The notes: a model not told the origin generated them from the letters alone. Shown: positions 19,259 through 32,453, counted from the stretch's first letter. The stretch: DNA of 64,000 nt from Pelagibacterales bacterium SAG-MED13 (GCA_014654165.1 JACWDK010000001.1:1-64000), one strand, 5' to 3'. Program-made: numbers and translations.

Positions 19259-19729
19259 ATGAAATTGTACAAAATTAAAAGATCTAAAATAGATAATAAA
19301 GGTCGAGGACTTTATGCAACAAAAGACATCAAAAAAGGAACAAAAATCATTAATTACACAGGTAAGATAATTACTAACAAGCAAGTTGATGAGTCCGATA
19401 AATATGACAACAATAAACCAATATATCTATTTACTTTAAACAAAAGATATACACTAGATGGAGATTTTTCATGGAATACAGCAGGATTAATTAACCATAG
19501 TTGTGATCCTAACTCTCAATATGATGGCAAGGGGTTGAAAATATGGATAACAGCTATTAAAGATATTAAAAAAGAAGAAGAGTTTACTTGTGATTATGGA
19601 TTTGGTTTTGATAAAGACTACAAACAATTTCCATGTAAATGTCGAGCTAAAAATTGCTGTGGATATATTGTTCGAGAAGAATCTAGATGGCGAATCCATA
19701 AAAAATTCGCTATGAGTAAAAAAAATTAA
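19259..19729 (+). CDS. SET-domain lysine methyltransferase family protein
   Basis: 156 aa; 'KGRGLYATKDIKKGTKI', 'GLINHSCDPNSQY', 'EEEFTCDYGF', post-SET-like 'PCKCRAKNCCGYIV'. Confidence 0.93.
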   Translation: MKLYKIKRSKIDNKGRGLYATKDIKKGTKIINYTGKIITNKQVDESDKYDNNKPIYLFTLNKRYTLDGDFSWNTAGLINHSCDPNSQYDGKGLKIWITAIKDIKKEEEFTCDYGFGFDKDYKQFPCKCRAKNCCGYIVREESRWRIHKKFAMSKKN

Positions 19730-20481
19730 TAGATTACTCTCATCAAATAAAGTCCTTCTGGCGGCGCTGGTGGAGCACATAAACTTCTTTTCTTGGAATT
19801 CATAACACTATTAAATTTTTTTAATGACCATTTTTTTTCGCCTAAATACTTTAAACAACCTACCATTGAACGTACTTGTTTTTGTAAAAATGATTGGGAC
19901 CTAAATTCTATTTCAATTTTATTTTTTGAGGACTTTATCCTCACCAACTTCATAGTTTTTATTGGACTTTTTGCCCTACAACTAGATGCTCTGTAAGTTG
20001 AAAAATCTTTAGTCCCTATAAATTTTTTAGCACCTTTTTTCATCATTTCTAAATCAAGTTTTTTCATAATATGCCAACACCTATTTTTATCTAAAGCAGG
20101 TTGGCCTAAACGATTAATGATAATATAATTGTATATTCTCATTTTAGCAGAGAATCTTGCATGGAAATTCTCATCCCTTTTTTTTAAATTGAGAATTGTA
20201 ATATTTTCATTTCTTAAAAAATGATTTATTGATTTTAAAAACTTGTCTTTTTTTTTTATTTTAACATTATAATCAAAATGAGCAGACTGTTCTTTTGCAT
20301 GAACTCCACTATCTAGTCTACCTGCCCCATATATTATTATTTTTTCTTTCAAAAGTTTTGAAATTTTTTCCTGTATCAAGCCTTGGACTGTCTTTCCTTT
20401 TTTTTGAACTTGCCAGCCTCTAAAGTTACTTCCAGCATATTCTATTAGAATCTGATATCTAGGCATTAGATAATAATGCAC
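19726..20481 (-). CDS. truA: tRNA pseudouridine synthase A
   Basis: 251 aa; 'EYAGSNFRGWQVQKKGKTVQGLIQ', 'AGRLDSGVHAKEQSAHFD', 'FLQKQVRSMVGCL'. Confidence 0.96.
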   Translation of the reverse strand: MHYYLMPRYQILIEYAGSNFRGWQVQKKGKTVQGLIQEKISKLLKEKIIIYGAGRLDSGVHAKEQSAHFDYNVKIKKKDKFLKSINHFLRNENITILNLKKRDENFHARFSAKMRIYNYIIINRLGQPALDKNRCWHIMKKLDLEMMKKGAKKFIGTKDFSTYRASSCRAKSPIKTMKLVRIKSSKNKIEIEFRSQSFLQKQVRSMVGCLKYLGEKKWSLKKFNSVMNSKKRSLCAPPAPPEGLYLMRVIY

Positions 20482-21391
20482 CTTTTCTTATATGTGATCC
20501 AAGCATAAATTCCCCAATTTTTTGGGGTTTTTTTCCTTGTCTTTGTATCTCAAGAATTTTTATCGATTTATTGTTCGCACATGCAATTTCTAATTTATCA
20601 GATAATACTTCGCCGGTTTGACCTATACCATTTCCTATTTCAGCTTTTAAAATTTTATACCTTTCCCCTTTAAAATTAAAATAAGCTCCAGGAACTGGAA
20701 ACAGTCCATTAATTTTTGCTATAATTTTTAATGTCTCATCATTCCAATTAATTTGACCTTCAATTTTTTCAATTTTTTTTGCATATGAAGCTTTAGAATG
20801 TTCTTGGTCAATAAATTTTGCTTTATTTTGTAATATGTTATCAACATCATCCAAAATCTTTTCTGCAGCTAAAAGTGATAATTTTTCTGAGATCTCCTCA
20901 GCATTATCGTTTTGATTTAGTTTTATTTTATAAATATTGCTTACTGGTCCACTATCTAGTTTCTTAACTAATTTCATAATACTAATTCCTGTTTCCTTAT
21001 CTAAATTCATAATTGATCGTTGAATTGGTGCTGCTCCTCTCCATTTTGGAAGAATTGATCCATGGATATTGATGAAGCCCTTATTAGTTAAATTTAAAAA
21101 GTTTTCAGGGATTATTTTCCCATAAGCAACAACAATTGCAAGATCAGCATTTAAATTTTTGATAAATTCGTACTCTTTATCATTATCTTTTAAATTTTCT
21201 GGACATCTAAAATCTATATTCAAAGTTTCGGAGATACCCTGAATTGGTGATTTATTTATTTTTTGACCTCGATGAGATTTTTGTGGAGGTTGGGTGTAAA
21301 CTACAGAAATTGGAAAACCATTTTGATATAATGATTTCAAGATCGGTACAGCAAACAACGGTGTACCCATAAAAATAATCTTTTGGGGCAT
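20459..21391 (-). CDS. fmt: Methionyl-tRNA formyltransferase
   Basis: 310 aa; 'IIFMGTPLFAVPIL', 'AYGKIIPENFLNLTNKGFINIHGSILPKWRGAAPIQRSIMN'. Confidence 0.97.
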   Translation of the reverse strand: MPQKIIFMGTPLFAVPILKSLYQNGFPISVVYTQPPQKSHRGQKINKSPIQGISETLNIDFRCPENLKDNDKEYEFIKNLNADLAIVVAYGKIIPENFLNLTNKGFINIHGSILPKWRGAAPIQRSIMNLDKETGISIMKLVKKLDSGPVSNIYKIKLNQNDNAEEISEKLSLLAAEKILDDVDNILQNKAKFIDQEHSKASYAKKIEKIEGQINWNDETLKIIAKINGLFPVPGAYFNFKGERYKILKAEIGNGIGQTGEVLSDKLEIACANNKSIKILEIQRQGKKPQKIGEFMLGSHIRKGALLSNA

Positions 21392-21916
21392 TTAAACTAC
21401 TATTCTACTTGGATTTTTTTTTGATTTTGAAATTTTTTTTATAATCATATCTCTTTTTAATTTTGACAAATTATCAATAATTAACTTTCCATCCAAGTGG
21501 TTAATTTCATGTTGTAGGCAAGTAGACAATAATCCATCACATTTCAAATTTTTTTTTTTACCATTAATATCAACATATTCTACTTCGCAAATTTTAGGTC
21601 TTTCTATTTCAATAAAAGTATCTGGTATTGATAAACATCCTTCTTCATATATTGATGTCTCTTTACTAACTTTTTTTATAGTTGGATTTATAAAGCTCAA
21701 AGGCTCTTTTTTTTCGTCTTTCGTTGAGACGTCAATAACTAAAATTCTTTTTAAGATACCTACTTGGACTGCAGCTAGACCTATACCTTTTGACTCATAC
21801 ATTGTTTCAAATAAATCCTTGATTAGTTTTTTTTCATTAATTCCAACTTTTTCAATCGGGGTTGATATTTTTTTCAAAGTTTCATCAGGCACTGTTATGA
21901 TATTTTTAATACTCAT
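21392..21916 (-). CDS. def: Peptide deformylase
   Basis: 174 aa; 'GIGLAAVQVG', 'EEGCLSIPD', 'CLQHEINHLDGKLIID'. Confidence 0.97.
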   Translation of the reverse strand: MSIKNIITVPDETLKKISTPIEKVGINEKKLIKDLFETMYESKGIGLAAVQVGILKRILVIDVSTKDEKKEPLSFINPTIKKVSKETSIYEEGCLSIPDTFIEIERPKICEVEYVDINGKKKNLKCDGLLSTCLQHEINHLDGKLIIDNLSKLKRDMIIKKISKSKKNPSRIVV

Positions 21917-21938
21917 GTAATTATTGATAAACTAATTT

Positions 21939-23711
21939 TTAAACTTTTAAAGGTAGAACATTAAGCAAAATTTGATTACGTATAAAGTCAATGTCCAATT
22001 GATTCAGTGCACTTATAATAAAATATAGCGTATCATCATCCAGCATCTCTATTTTATCCTGACCTATTACCTCTATTATTCTTAATATTACAGCTCCAAT
22101 CTCATTATTATTTATCATTACCTGGATGTCAGTTGGCATTTCATTTTCACTTATTTCATAAAGTTCATCAAATTTTTTTGAGATTTTAATTCCATCTGAT
22201 CTTAATGACTCTATAAAAATTATATCTTTTTTAGAAATCTGATATTTTTTATTCTTTTTTATTTTTTTTAAATAATTATTTAAATCTTTTTCAATCCTTG
22301 ATTGGGTATAATCACCATTAAAATAATTTATGAGCTTTGATTGATGCAATATATCATTATTAAATTTAATATTTTTTTCTGTATCTTCTTCTTTTTTTAA
22401 ATGAGTATTATAAAAAGTTGTTAAATTCGATGGAACTTTATCTAAGTCAATATTATTCAAATAAAAATTTAGTTCAAAGTCAAAAGCATTTGAAAGATTA
22501 TCCTTAATGAGTGAATCTTTTAAAATTTTAAGAAGTTCTAGTTTTCTGCCATCGTCTGACTCTAATAATAATCTTTGATAAATTAATGCTCTTGCCTCAA
22601 TATTAGTCAGGGATTTATGAGCACTCTTTGCGTTCAAAAATTGATTAATATTAAACTGAAATCGCTTATAAAGTTCAAGTAAATCTGCTTCAGGATAATT
22701 TTTTTCGTGTGTGGCCTTTTCAATTAAACCAATTTTATCTAATTCATTGATGTCAATTTCATTGATATTATATAATAAATTAGACGCAGCTAAATATTTC
22801 CATATTAGCTTATTTGTATTTTCTTTAGGTTCAAAGAAGAATTGTGGATTTGTTCTATGAGCTAAGTGAAAATCCAGAATACTACTCTCTGAAATTCTTT
22901 TATCTATCTTATTTGAATATCCTAATAAATATTCTAATTTTTTTTCAAAATATTCATCTTTAAAGCCAAGTTCTTTTTTTAAATCTAAAATTAATTGTGC
23001 CTCTTCATTTTTGCCAGAGTTAATAAGACAATAAATATTAAATTTTAATAAGTAATTATTTTCTATTGGTTCAGAATTTTTTAGTAATATATCACAAGCC
23101 TTTGCAACATTAGACTCAGATAAGTATTCATTTACTAAATATTGACTTAATTCAGGATGCAAATTTATAATTTGATTTTTAATCAAATAATTCTCTATTA
23201 AATTTAAATCTTTATTTTTTATAAGCCAATCTGATTTTATTTTTAAAAACTCCTTATCATTTATATTTTCAGAAGGATAATATGCATTGGTTAACAATGA
23301 AATATTCATTAATTCAGCTGCATCATTAGATAAATTTATTTTTTCTATGTTTGAAAAAAGATATTTAAGTTGATCCCCATTAGAATTAGTCCACATATTT
23401 ATTTTTAATCCATAATCTTCTGGATCATAAAGACCAACGATTTTTATTTGTTTTGAATTAAGGGAATCATCTACCTCAACTGTGTTATTTTTATTTTTTG
23501 ATTGCATATTAAAAACATCAGTTTCATTAATTTGGTCCTGGTCATTTTTGGTAGATATTGATAGATTATTTTTTTTATCTTTTTTTATTTTTTCTTTGTC
23601 AATATTCCATATGTCAACTGGCTGATCCTCTGCTTTAACTTGAAACATGACTAAAAAAAAAATAATTATAATTGATAAATATTTTTTATTTAACAATTTT
23701 GAAATTTTCAT
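21939..23711 (-). CDS. Exported protein of unknown function
   Basis: 590 aa; hydrophobic signal 'YLSIIIIFFLVMFQVKA'; long helical repeat-like body; no motif recognised. Confidence 0.7.
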   Translation of the reverse strand: MKISKLLNKKYLSIIIIFFLVMFQVKAEDQPVDIWNIDKEKIKKDKKNNLSISTKNDQDQINETDVFNMQSKNKNNTVEVDDSLNSKQIKIVGLYDPEDYGLKINMWTNSNGDQLKYLFSNIEKINLSNDAAELMNISLLTNAYYPSENINDKEFLKIKSDWLIKNKDLNLIENYLIKNQIINLHPELSQYLVNEYLSESNVAKACDILLKNSEPIENNYLLKFNIYCLINSGKNEEAQLILDLKKELGFKDEYFEKKLEYLLGYSNKIDKRISESSILDFHLAHRTNPQFFFEPKENTNKLIWKYLAASNLLYNINEIDINELDKIGLIEKATHEKNYPEADLLELYKRFQFNINQFLNAKSAHKSLTNIEARALIYQRLLLESDDGRKLELLKILKDSLIKDNLSNAFDFELNFYLNNIDLDKVPSNLTTFYNTHLKKEEDTEKNIKFNNDILHQSKLINYFNGDYTQSRIEKDLNNYLKKIKKNKKYQISKKDIIFIESLRSDGIKISKKFDELYEISENEMPTDIQVMINNNEIGAVILRIIEVIGQDKIEMLDDDTLYFIISALNQLDIDFIRNQILLNVLPLKV

Positions 23712-23865
23712 TAGGAATAATTTTTTCTATTTCTTTTTTAGGTGCTGGGAAATCAATCTTATTAAGAGCAAAGATTAATCCTAAGATTAAAGAAATAGCT
23801 AAACAAAGTTTTATTCCCAATCCTAAAATATTTTTACTGTGACTTGTTTTTCTTGTAAATTGCAT
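23686..23865 (-). CDS. Small single-TM hypothetical protein (not in ORF track)
   Basis: 59 aa: MQFTRKTSHSKNILGLGIKLCLAISLILGLIFALNKIDFPAPKKEIEKIIPNENFKIVK; overlaps the start of the 590-aa gene by 26 nt. Confidence 0.6.
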   Translation of the reverse strand: MQFTRKTSHSKNILGLGIKLCLAISLILGLIFALNKIDFPAPKKEIEKIIPNENFKIVK

Positions 23866-23921
23866 ATAGATTAAATAATTTCAAATTAAGACATATTTGT
23901 GTTTTTTCAATATAGAAGTTT

Positions 23922-24434
23922 ATGAAATTAAAAGAAAATCTAGTTTTTTTAGGTATGATGGGATCTGGTAAGACATCAATAGGCTCTATTATATCTAAAA
24001 AACTTAATTTAGATTTTTATGATATTGACCAAGAAATTGAAAAGAATCATGGAATGAAAATTTTTAAAATTTTTGAGATCAAAGGCGAAGTTTTCTTTAG
24101 AGAATTAGAAGAGAAAATTACATTAACTATCTTAAAAAAAAAGAATTGTATTGTTTCACTTGGTGGTGGTGCTTTTTTAAACAAAAATATCAAAAAAGAG
24201 ATTTTAGAAAACCATTTATCATTTTGGCTAAATTGGGACATAAAAACATTAATTTCTAGAATTGAAAAAAGTAAAAAAAGACCAATAGCATTCAAGTCAA
24301 GTAAAAATGAATTGATAGAAATTATAAAAAAACGCTCTATTATCTACTCAAAGGCAAATTATAAAATTAATTGTGAGAATTTTACTAAACATGAAATTGC
24401 TAAAAAAATTATAAGTATTTATGAATCCAGTTAA
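23922..24434 (+). CDS. aroK: Shikimate kinase
   Basis: 170 aa; 'LVFLGMMGSGKTSIGSIISKKLNLDFYDIDQEIE', 'VSLGGGAFL'; followed by aroB. Confidence 0.96.
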   Translation: MKLKENLVFLGMMGSGKTSIGSIISKKLNLDFYDIDQEIEKNHGMKIFKIFEIKGEVFFRELEEKITLTILKKKNCIVSLGGGAFLNKNIKKEILENHLSFWLNWDIKTLISRIEKSKKRPIAFKSSKNELIEIIKKRSIIYSKANYKINCENFTKHEIAKKIISIYESS

Positions 24435-25527
24435 GTTAATCGTAAAAACTAAATCAGATACTTACCCCATAATTATAGGAAAAAATATAATTTCTAATAT
24501 TTCTAAAATTTTTGTGGCAAACTCATTCAGATGTAGAAAATGTTTATTAATAATTGACAAAAATGTTCCAAATAAAAATATTTTGAAAATTTCAAAATCA
24601 TTAAAAAATATTGAAATTATTAAATATTACTTAATTGCAAATGAAAAAAATAAAAATCAAAAAATGGTTAATAAAATACTAAACATATTGCTTGAAAAAA
24701 ATTTTTCGAGAGAAGATTGTTTAATATCAATCGGTGGAGGGATTACTGGAGATATAGCTGGTTTTGCTGCTAGTCTTTTTAAAAGAGGTTTAAAATTTAT
24801 AAATATTCCAACTACATTGCTATCTCAAGTTGACTCTTCTATTGGTGGTAAAACAGGTGTAAATACTATTCATGGAAAAAACTTAATTGGTAGTTTTTAC
24901 CAACCCAAAATTGTGATCAGTGATATTAGTTTTTTGAAAACTCTTCCTGAAAGAGAAATAATTTGTGGATATGCAGAAGTTTTGAAACACTCATTAATTG
25001 CAAAAAAAAATTTGTATTATTTTTTGAGCAATAATTTTGAAAAAATCCTTGAACTAAAGAGTCCATACATAGAAAAAGCAATATACGAAAGTTGTAAAAT
25101 CAAAAGAAATGTTGTTGAGAAAGATGAAAAAGAAAATGATTTAAGAAAAATTCTAAATTTTGGACACACGTTTGCTCATGCGTTTGAGGCTACTTTAAAT
25201 TTTTCAAAAAAATTAAACCATGGAGAAGCTGTAATTTTAGGAATGAAATCAGCAGTCAAATTTAGTTATAAGAAAAATCTTATAAAAAAAAAAGATTTTA
25301 GAATAATTTTTAATCATTTAAATAATGATAAGTTTCCGCGTTCTATTAAAGATTATTTCAAATTAAAAGATTTGAAAAAAATTATTTCATTTATGATAAA
25401 AGACAAAAAAAATGATTCAAACAAAATAAAACTTATGTTAATAAATAGAATTGGCTCTACTATTATTGATAAAGAGTATTCTAAAAAAAGTTTACAATTA
25501 TTTTTAAAGAACGAATTAATTTATTAA
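24421..25527 (+). CDS. aroB: 3-dehydroquinate synthase
   Basis: 368 aa; 'SIGGGITGDIAGFAASLFKRGLKFINIPTTLLSQVDSSIGGKTGVNTIHGKNLIGSFYQP', 'NFGHTFAHAFE'. Confidence 0.98.
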   Translation: MNPVKLIVKTKSDTYPIIIGKNIISNISKIFVANSFRCRKCLLIIDKNVPNKNILKISKSLKNIEIIKYYLIANEKNKNQKMVNKILNILLEKNFSREDCLISIGGGITGDIAGFAASLFKRGLKFINIPTTLLSQVDSSIGGKTGVNTIHGKNLIGSFYQPKIVISDISFLKTLPEREIICGYAEVLKHSLIAKKNLYYFLSNNFEKILELKSPYIEKAIYESCKIKRNVVEKDEKENDLRKILNFGHTFAHAFEATLNFSKKLNHGEAVILGMKSAVKFSYKKNLIKKKDFRIIFNHLNNDKFPRSIKDYFKLKDLKKIISFMIKDKKNDSNKIKLMLINRIGSTIIDKEYSKKSLQLFLKNELIY

Positions 25528-25776
25528 AATTTGAAGCGAATGGATATTGTCCTTCAATTCGACATTTAAAATTTTATAAATCTTTTTATTACTTTCTATC
25601 TTGTTTAGTTTTGAAAGTTCTTTAGATTGGATTTTTATTTTTAGATGAAATTTATTTTTTTCATTTCCAGGATGTTTTTTATGAAGAAATGTTTTGTCTT
25701 CTACTAAGATATTTTCTGTGACAATATTCTCTCCTAATTTTTTTTTTACGATTGCAATTAATTCATTTATATTCAT
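25516..25776 (-). CDS. BolA family protein
   Basis: 86 aa; size, 'RxxI/VYxxL' C-terminal pattern (KIYKILNVELKDNIHSLQI) and position opposite a DnaJ-domain gene. Confidence 0.75.
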   Translation of the reverse strand: MNINELIAIVKKKLGENIVTENILVEDKTFLHKKHPGNEKNKFHLKIKIQSKELSKLNKIESNKKIYKILNVELKDNIHSLQILIN

Positions 25777-25797
25777 AAATAATATTTAAATTATAAC

Positions 25798-26331
25798 ATG
25801 AAAAATATATGTGACTGGAATAATTGTACAGAAGTTGGTGAATACAAAGCACCAATTGAGAGAGATAACAGTAAAAAATATCGCTTATTATGTCTCAATC
25901 ACGTTAAAGAATTTAATAAAAATTGGAATTATTTTTCTGGAATGAATGATAGTCAAATAGTAGATTTTTTAAAATCTGATATGATTTGGCATAAACCTAC
26001 TCAAAGTTTCAGCTCCTCAGATAATTTTTTTAAAGTTCTTTGGAATAATACTCTTAGGGAGGAACTGGATATAGAAAAATTTAAGAATGAGCATAATCAC
26101 ATGGGACAATTTAGATTTGATCACAAAGACATCAAAGCATTTGAAATATTGGGAATTTCAGTAGGATTAAAATGGGTAAAAATTCAAGATAAGTTTAAAA
26201 TACTTGTCAAAAAATTTCACCCTGATATGAATTCTGGAAATAAAAAATACGAGGAAAAACTTAAACTAATAACTTTAGCATATACTCAACTAAAAAATAC
26301 ATATAGAGAAAAAATTGACTCCCAGCCTTAA
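25798..26331 (+). CDS. DnaJ-domain protein
   Basis: 177 aa; C-terminal J-domain '[54 protein letters not shown]' (HPD present). Confidence 0.87.
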   Translation: MKNICDWNNCTEVGEYKAPIERDNSKKYRLLCLNHVKEFNKNWNYFSGMNDSQIVDFLKSDMIWHKPTQSFSSSDNFFKVLWNNTLREELDIEKFKNEHNHMGQFRFDHKDIKAFEILGISVGLKWVKIQDKFKILVKKFHPDMNSGNKKYEEKLKLITLAYTQLKNTYREKIDSQP

Positions 26332-27289
26332 AAATCAACCTGATATAAAAGTTTCTATAAAGCAAACTTTTGGGATTGACTCTGCTATGGAGGTAGATGC
26401 CTTTTCAAAAAAAGGTGAGCATGTTCCAGAGATAGATAAAAATTATAAGTTTGATAAAGATACTACTTTAGCAATTATTTCGGGGTTTGCTTTCAACAAA
26501 AGAGTTCTTGTTCAAGGGTACCATGGAACAGGTAAATCTACTCATATTGAACAAATTGCAGCTCGATTAAATTGGCCTTGTATTAGGATAAACCTAGACA
26601 GCCATGTAAGCCGTATAGATTTAATTGGGAAAGATGCAATTGTTCTAAAGGATGGAAAGCAAATTACACAATTTAATGAAGGTATACTACCTTGGTCTAT
26701 TCAAAATCCTATTGCTTTAGTATTTGATGAATACGATGCTGGAAGACCTGATGTAATGTTTGTAATTCAAAGAGTACTTGAGGCTGAAGGAAATTTTACT
26801 CTTTTAGACAAAAATAAAGTTATTAAACAAAATAAATTTTTTAGGCTTTTTGCTACATCCAATACCATTGGTCTTGGTGATACAACTGGATTATATCATG
26901 GAACCCAACAAATAAATCAAGGTCAAATGGATCGTTGGAATATAGTAACTACTTTAAATTATTTAAGTCTTGAAAGAGAAATGGAAATTGTTTTAGCTAA
27001 AAACAAAGAACTTAACAATGCTAAAGGTAAAGAAAAAGTTTCAAATATGATAAAAGTTGCTTCTTTAACTCGAAAAGGATTTATTGCAGGAGATATATCA
27101 ACAGTTATGAGTCCAAGAACGGTTTTACACTGGGCAGAAAATACTGAAATATTTAAAGATACTGGATATGCATTTAGGGTAACTTTTTTAAATAAATGTG
27201 ATGATATAGAAAAAAATATAATCGCAGAGTATTATCAGAGATGCTTTGGTGAAGAATTGCCAGAATCTTTGGTGAATATTCAGATTTAA
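26315..27289 (+). CDS. cobS: CobS-like AAA+ (MoxR-type) ATPase
   Basis: 324 aa; '[86 protein letters not shown]'. Confidence 0.93.
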   Translation: MTPSLKNQPDIKVSIKQTFGIDSAMEVDAFSKKGEHVPEIDKNYKFDKDTTLAIISGFAFNKRVLVQGYHGTGKSTHIEQIAARLNWPCIRINLDSHVSRIDLIGKDAIVLKDGKQITQFNEGILPWSIQNPIALVFDEYDAGRPDVMFVIQRVLEAEGNFTLLDKNKVIKQNKFFRLFATSNTIGLGDTTGLYHGTQQINQGQMDRWNIVTTLNYLSLEREMEIVLAKNKELNNAKGKEKVSNMIKVASLTRKGFIAGDISTVMSPRTVLHWAENTEIFKDTGYAFRVTFLNKCDDIEKNIIAEYYQRCFGEELPESLVNIQI

Positions 27290-29091
27290 TGGATAATAAA
27301 ACAAATAATTTAAAAGAAAAACTTAGACAAGCACTTACTTCTACTGTGCGAGTAATTTCAGAGGATTTAAATATAAGACCTAAAAAGAGAGATGATAAAA
27401 ACTTAGACAAATTAGAATTTTTAGAATTTGATAATATCAATAATAAAAATGATTTTATAAAAGTTAGGGCTGAAGCAGACTCAAATGCTTTGAAAAAAAA
27501 ATTTTCTAATAAACTAATTTACAAAAAAAACTTGCCTTCGAATTCCTCGTGCAAATCACTGTATGCTATTGCGGAAAGAATTAGATATGAAAGTTTGGGC
27601 AGTAAAATCCTTATAGGTATAAAAAAAAACTTGGAAGATAACTATAATCAAATAATCAATTTAAAAAAAAAAGATCAGCTTAGATCAAAAGAGGATGTGG
27701 TAATTTCTGAAGCATTTGAACTATACATGCTTAAAAAATTCCATAATATTAATCTAAATTCATTAACATCGAAAATGTTAAGTTTTTGGGAAAAGGAATT
27801 CGATCAATCTATTGAAAAACATATTGAGTTTCTTAAGCAGAATTTAGAAGACCAAAATATCTACTCTTCTAAATTTTCTAAAATTCTTCAAGAGATGGAA
27901 ATTTTCCAAACTGAAGAAAAAGAAGACATAGAAGAAGATAATCAAGAAAACGAACAAGAAAATTCGTCAAATGAAAATGAAGAAAGTAATTCTGAAGATC
28001 AAAAAGATAAAGATCAAAATGACGACAACGAAGCAAGTTTAGACTCAGATTATGAAATTGATGAATATAAACTTGATGATCAAGTAGTTGATACAGACTC
28101 TGACCAGAAAAATATAGAACAAATTATGCAGAAAAAAAATGTAAAAGATTCAAGTTTAGAGTACAGAGTTTTTACAACTAAATATGATGAAATTACTAAA
28201 GCTGAAAACTTAGAAAACGCTGAAGAAACTAGCAAGCTTAGAAAAACACTTGACCAACAATTAATTGGTTTTCAAGACATCATTACTAAATTAGCTAACA
28301 AACTTCAAAGACAATTATTGGCCAAACAAAATAGAGCATGGGAATTTGATTTAGAGGAAGGATTATTAGATAGTTCAAAATTGCCCAGAGTAATTATGGA
28401 TCCTTATAATTCGTTGTCATTTAAAAAAGAAAAAGATTTAGATTTTAAGGATACAATTGTAACTCTATTAATTGATAACTCTGGTTCTATGAGAGGAAGA
28501 CCAATAACAATTGCAGCAATTTGTGCAGATATTCTATCTAGAACTTTAGAAAGGTGCTCTGTTAAAGTAGAAATCCTAGGTTTCACAACTAAAAATTGGA
28601 AGGGTGGACAAAGTAGGGAATATTGGAACAAAAATAGCAAACCAAAATCACCTGGAAGATTAAATGATTTAAGACATATTATTTATAAAAGTGCAGATGC
28701 TCATTGGAGACAAGTTAAAAATAATTTAGGTCTTATGTTAAAAGAGGGTTTATTAAAAGAAAATATAGATGGGGAAGCAATAAGTTGGGCTTTTAATAGA
28801 TTAAAAAAAAGAAAAGAGGAAAGAAAAATATTAATGGTAATATCAGATGGTGCTCCCGTTGATGACTCAACTTTATCTGTCAACACTGGAGATTTTTTAG
28901 AAAAACATTTAAAAAAGATGGTCAAATTTATAGAAAACAAATCAGATGTAGAAATTTTAGCAATTGGAATTGGTCACGACGTTTCAAGATATTATAAAAA
29001 AGCAATTAAAATTACAGATGTAAATGAACTGGGAGATGTTATGGTTTCTCAATTAAGCAGTCTTTTTGAAACAAAAAAAAATCTACATTAG
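27289..29091 (+). CDS. cobT: CobT-like VWA-domain protein
   Basis: 600 aa; acidic linker; MIDAS '[50 protein letters not shown]'. Confidence 0.93.
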   Translation: MDNKTNNLKEKLRQALTSTVRVISEDLNIRPKKRDDKNLDKLEFLEFDNINNKNDFIKVRAEADSNALKKKFSNKLIYKKNLPSNSSCKSLYAIAERIRYESLGSKILIGIKKNLEDNYNQIINLKKKDQLRSKEDVVISEAFELYMLKKFHNINLNSLTSKMLSFWEKEFDQSIEKHIEFLKQNLEDQNIYSSKFSKILQEMEIFQTEEKEDIEEDNQENEQENSSNENEESNSEDQKDKDQNDDNEASLDSDYEIDEYKLDDQVVDTDSDQKNIEQIMQKKNVKDSSLEYRVFTTKYDEITKAENLENAEETSKLRKTLDQQLIGFQDIITKLANKLQRQLLAKQNRAWEFDLEEGLLDSSKLPRVIMDPYNSLSFKKEKDLDFKDTIVTLLIDNSGSMRGRPITIAAICADILSRTLERCSVKVEILGFTTKNWKGGQSREYWNKNSKPKSPGRLNDLRHIIYKSADAHWRQVKNNLGLMLKEGLLKENIDGEAISWAFNRLKKRKEERKILMVISDGAPVDDSTLSVNTGDFLEKHLKKMVKFIENKSDVEILAIGIGHDVSRYYKKAIKITDVNELGDVMVSQLSSLFETKKNLH

Positions 29092-30368
29092 ATATTAAAA
29101 AGGTCCTTATTCCTCCATTTAATACTTATTTCAGCACCATGCCTAGTCTCTGAATTTTTACAAACTAATGTAGCAAAATTTTTTTCTAATAATGTTTTGC
29201 CTATAAATATTCCAAGACCTAAACCTGTCATAGAATTTTGACTGTCTTCAGGTGACTTCAAATAAGGTTCGCCGATTTTAGATAAAATATCTTTGGGATA
29301 CCCATTGCCATCATCTTCAATTATCACTTCAGTGCAATCATTATCACTCTTTAGCGTTATATATACTGATTTTAAGCAAAATTTGTTAGCGTTTCCAATA
29401 AAATTTCTTAATCCATAGATTATTTCAATTGATTTAGTAATTTTTTTTGAATTTGAATCTTGATCAAAATTAAATGAAAAATTTTTTTCACTTGTTTCTT
29501 TGAATGATAAAATTATTTCTTTTATATATTCTCTCATAGTTAAATCTTCATCAATAAATTCATCTTCCTCATTAGGATTCAATGACAATTTTTTTAATAT
29601 TTGATTGCATCTTTCAACTTGGCTTGAAAGTAATTCAATATCTTGTATGACATCTTTTTGGTTCTTTAATTGTTTCATTAATTCCTGTGAGATGATTTTT
29701 ATTGTTGACAGTGGAGTTCCGAGTGAATGTGCTGCTGCTGCTGCCTGTCCACCTAGAGATAACATTTCGTGTTCCTTAGCCATTATTTCTTCCATTTTAT
29801 TTAACGCTTCTTTTCTAAGTCTAGATTCTTTCCCAAATATAATTGCAAAATAATTTAAAAAAAATAAAGCAATAATCAAAGCAATTGGAATAGAATAAAG
29901 ATAATACGGGCTAACATGAAAATGATCACTCAATGGCGAAGGTAATTCTAAAGAATAAAAAGTCAAAAAAATAATCACTATTGATGTCACTATAAATAGA
30001 AAAAAATTAGTCCTAATGCCTAAATTTGATGATGCAAATACACTTGGAATTATTAGAAAAATTATAAAAGGATTAGTTATACCACCAGTAAGGTAAAGCA
30101 ATCCACCTAACTGAAATGTATCTATTAGTAAAAAAATTAGTGCTGCCCTATCTGATATTTGAGTTTTAGGGTAAATAAAAATTAAATAAATATTACTTGT
30201 TATCCCTATCAAAATTATGAAATTTGACATTATAAAATTGAAATTAAAATTAAAATAAAAATAAACTAAATTAACAGAGATTAATTGACCAATTATGCCT
30301 ATCCATCTTAAAGAAATATATGTTGATTTTTTTAAAGAATAATATTTTGAAGTTTCAAAAAACTTCAT
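29088..30368 (-). CDS. regB: RegB/PrrB/ActS-like redox-sensing histidine kinase
   Basis: 426 aa, N-terminal multi-TM; 'GGITNPF' fits the GGxxNPF quinone-site heptad; H-box '[14 protein letters not shown]'; 'QVERCNQIL'; 'DDGNGYP', '[14 protein letters not shown]'. Confidence 0.82.
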   Translation of the reverse strand: MKFFETSKYYSLKKSTYISLRWIGIIGQLISVNLVYFYFNFNFNFIMSNFIILIGITSNIYLIFIYPKTQISDRAALIFLLIDTFQLGGLLYLTGGITNPFIIFLIIPSVFASSNLGIRTNFFLFIVTSIVIIFLTFYSLELPSPLSDHFHVSPYYLYSIPIALIIALFFLNYFAIIFGKESRLRKEALNKMEEIMAKEHEMLSLGGQAAAAAHSLGTPLSTIKIISQELMKQLKNQKDVIQDIELLSSQVERCNQILKKLSLNPNEEDEFIDEDLTMREYIKEIILSFKETSEKNFSFNFDQDSNSKKITKSIEIIYGLRNFIGNANKFCLKSVYITLKSDNDCTEVIIEDDGNGYPKDILSKIGEPYLKSPEDSQNSMTGLGLGIFIGKTLLEKNFATLVCKNSETRHGAEISIKWRNKDLFNI

Positions 30369-30371
30369 AAT

Positions 30372-32453
<2,082 letters not shown>

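Noticed and set aside
27900-28090. Low-complexity acidic Glu/Asp/Asn tract in cobT as a repeat expansion or assembly artefact
   Set aside because: Acidic linkers of this type are a normal property of CobT proteins, and the flanking frame is intact.
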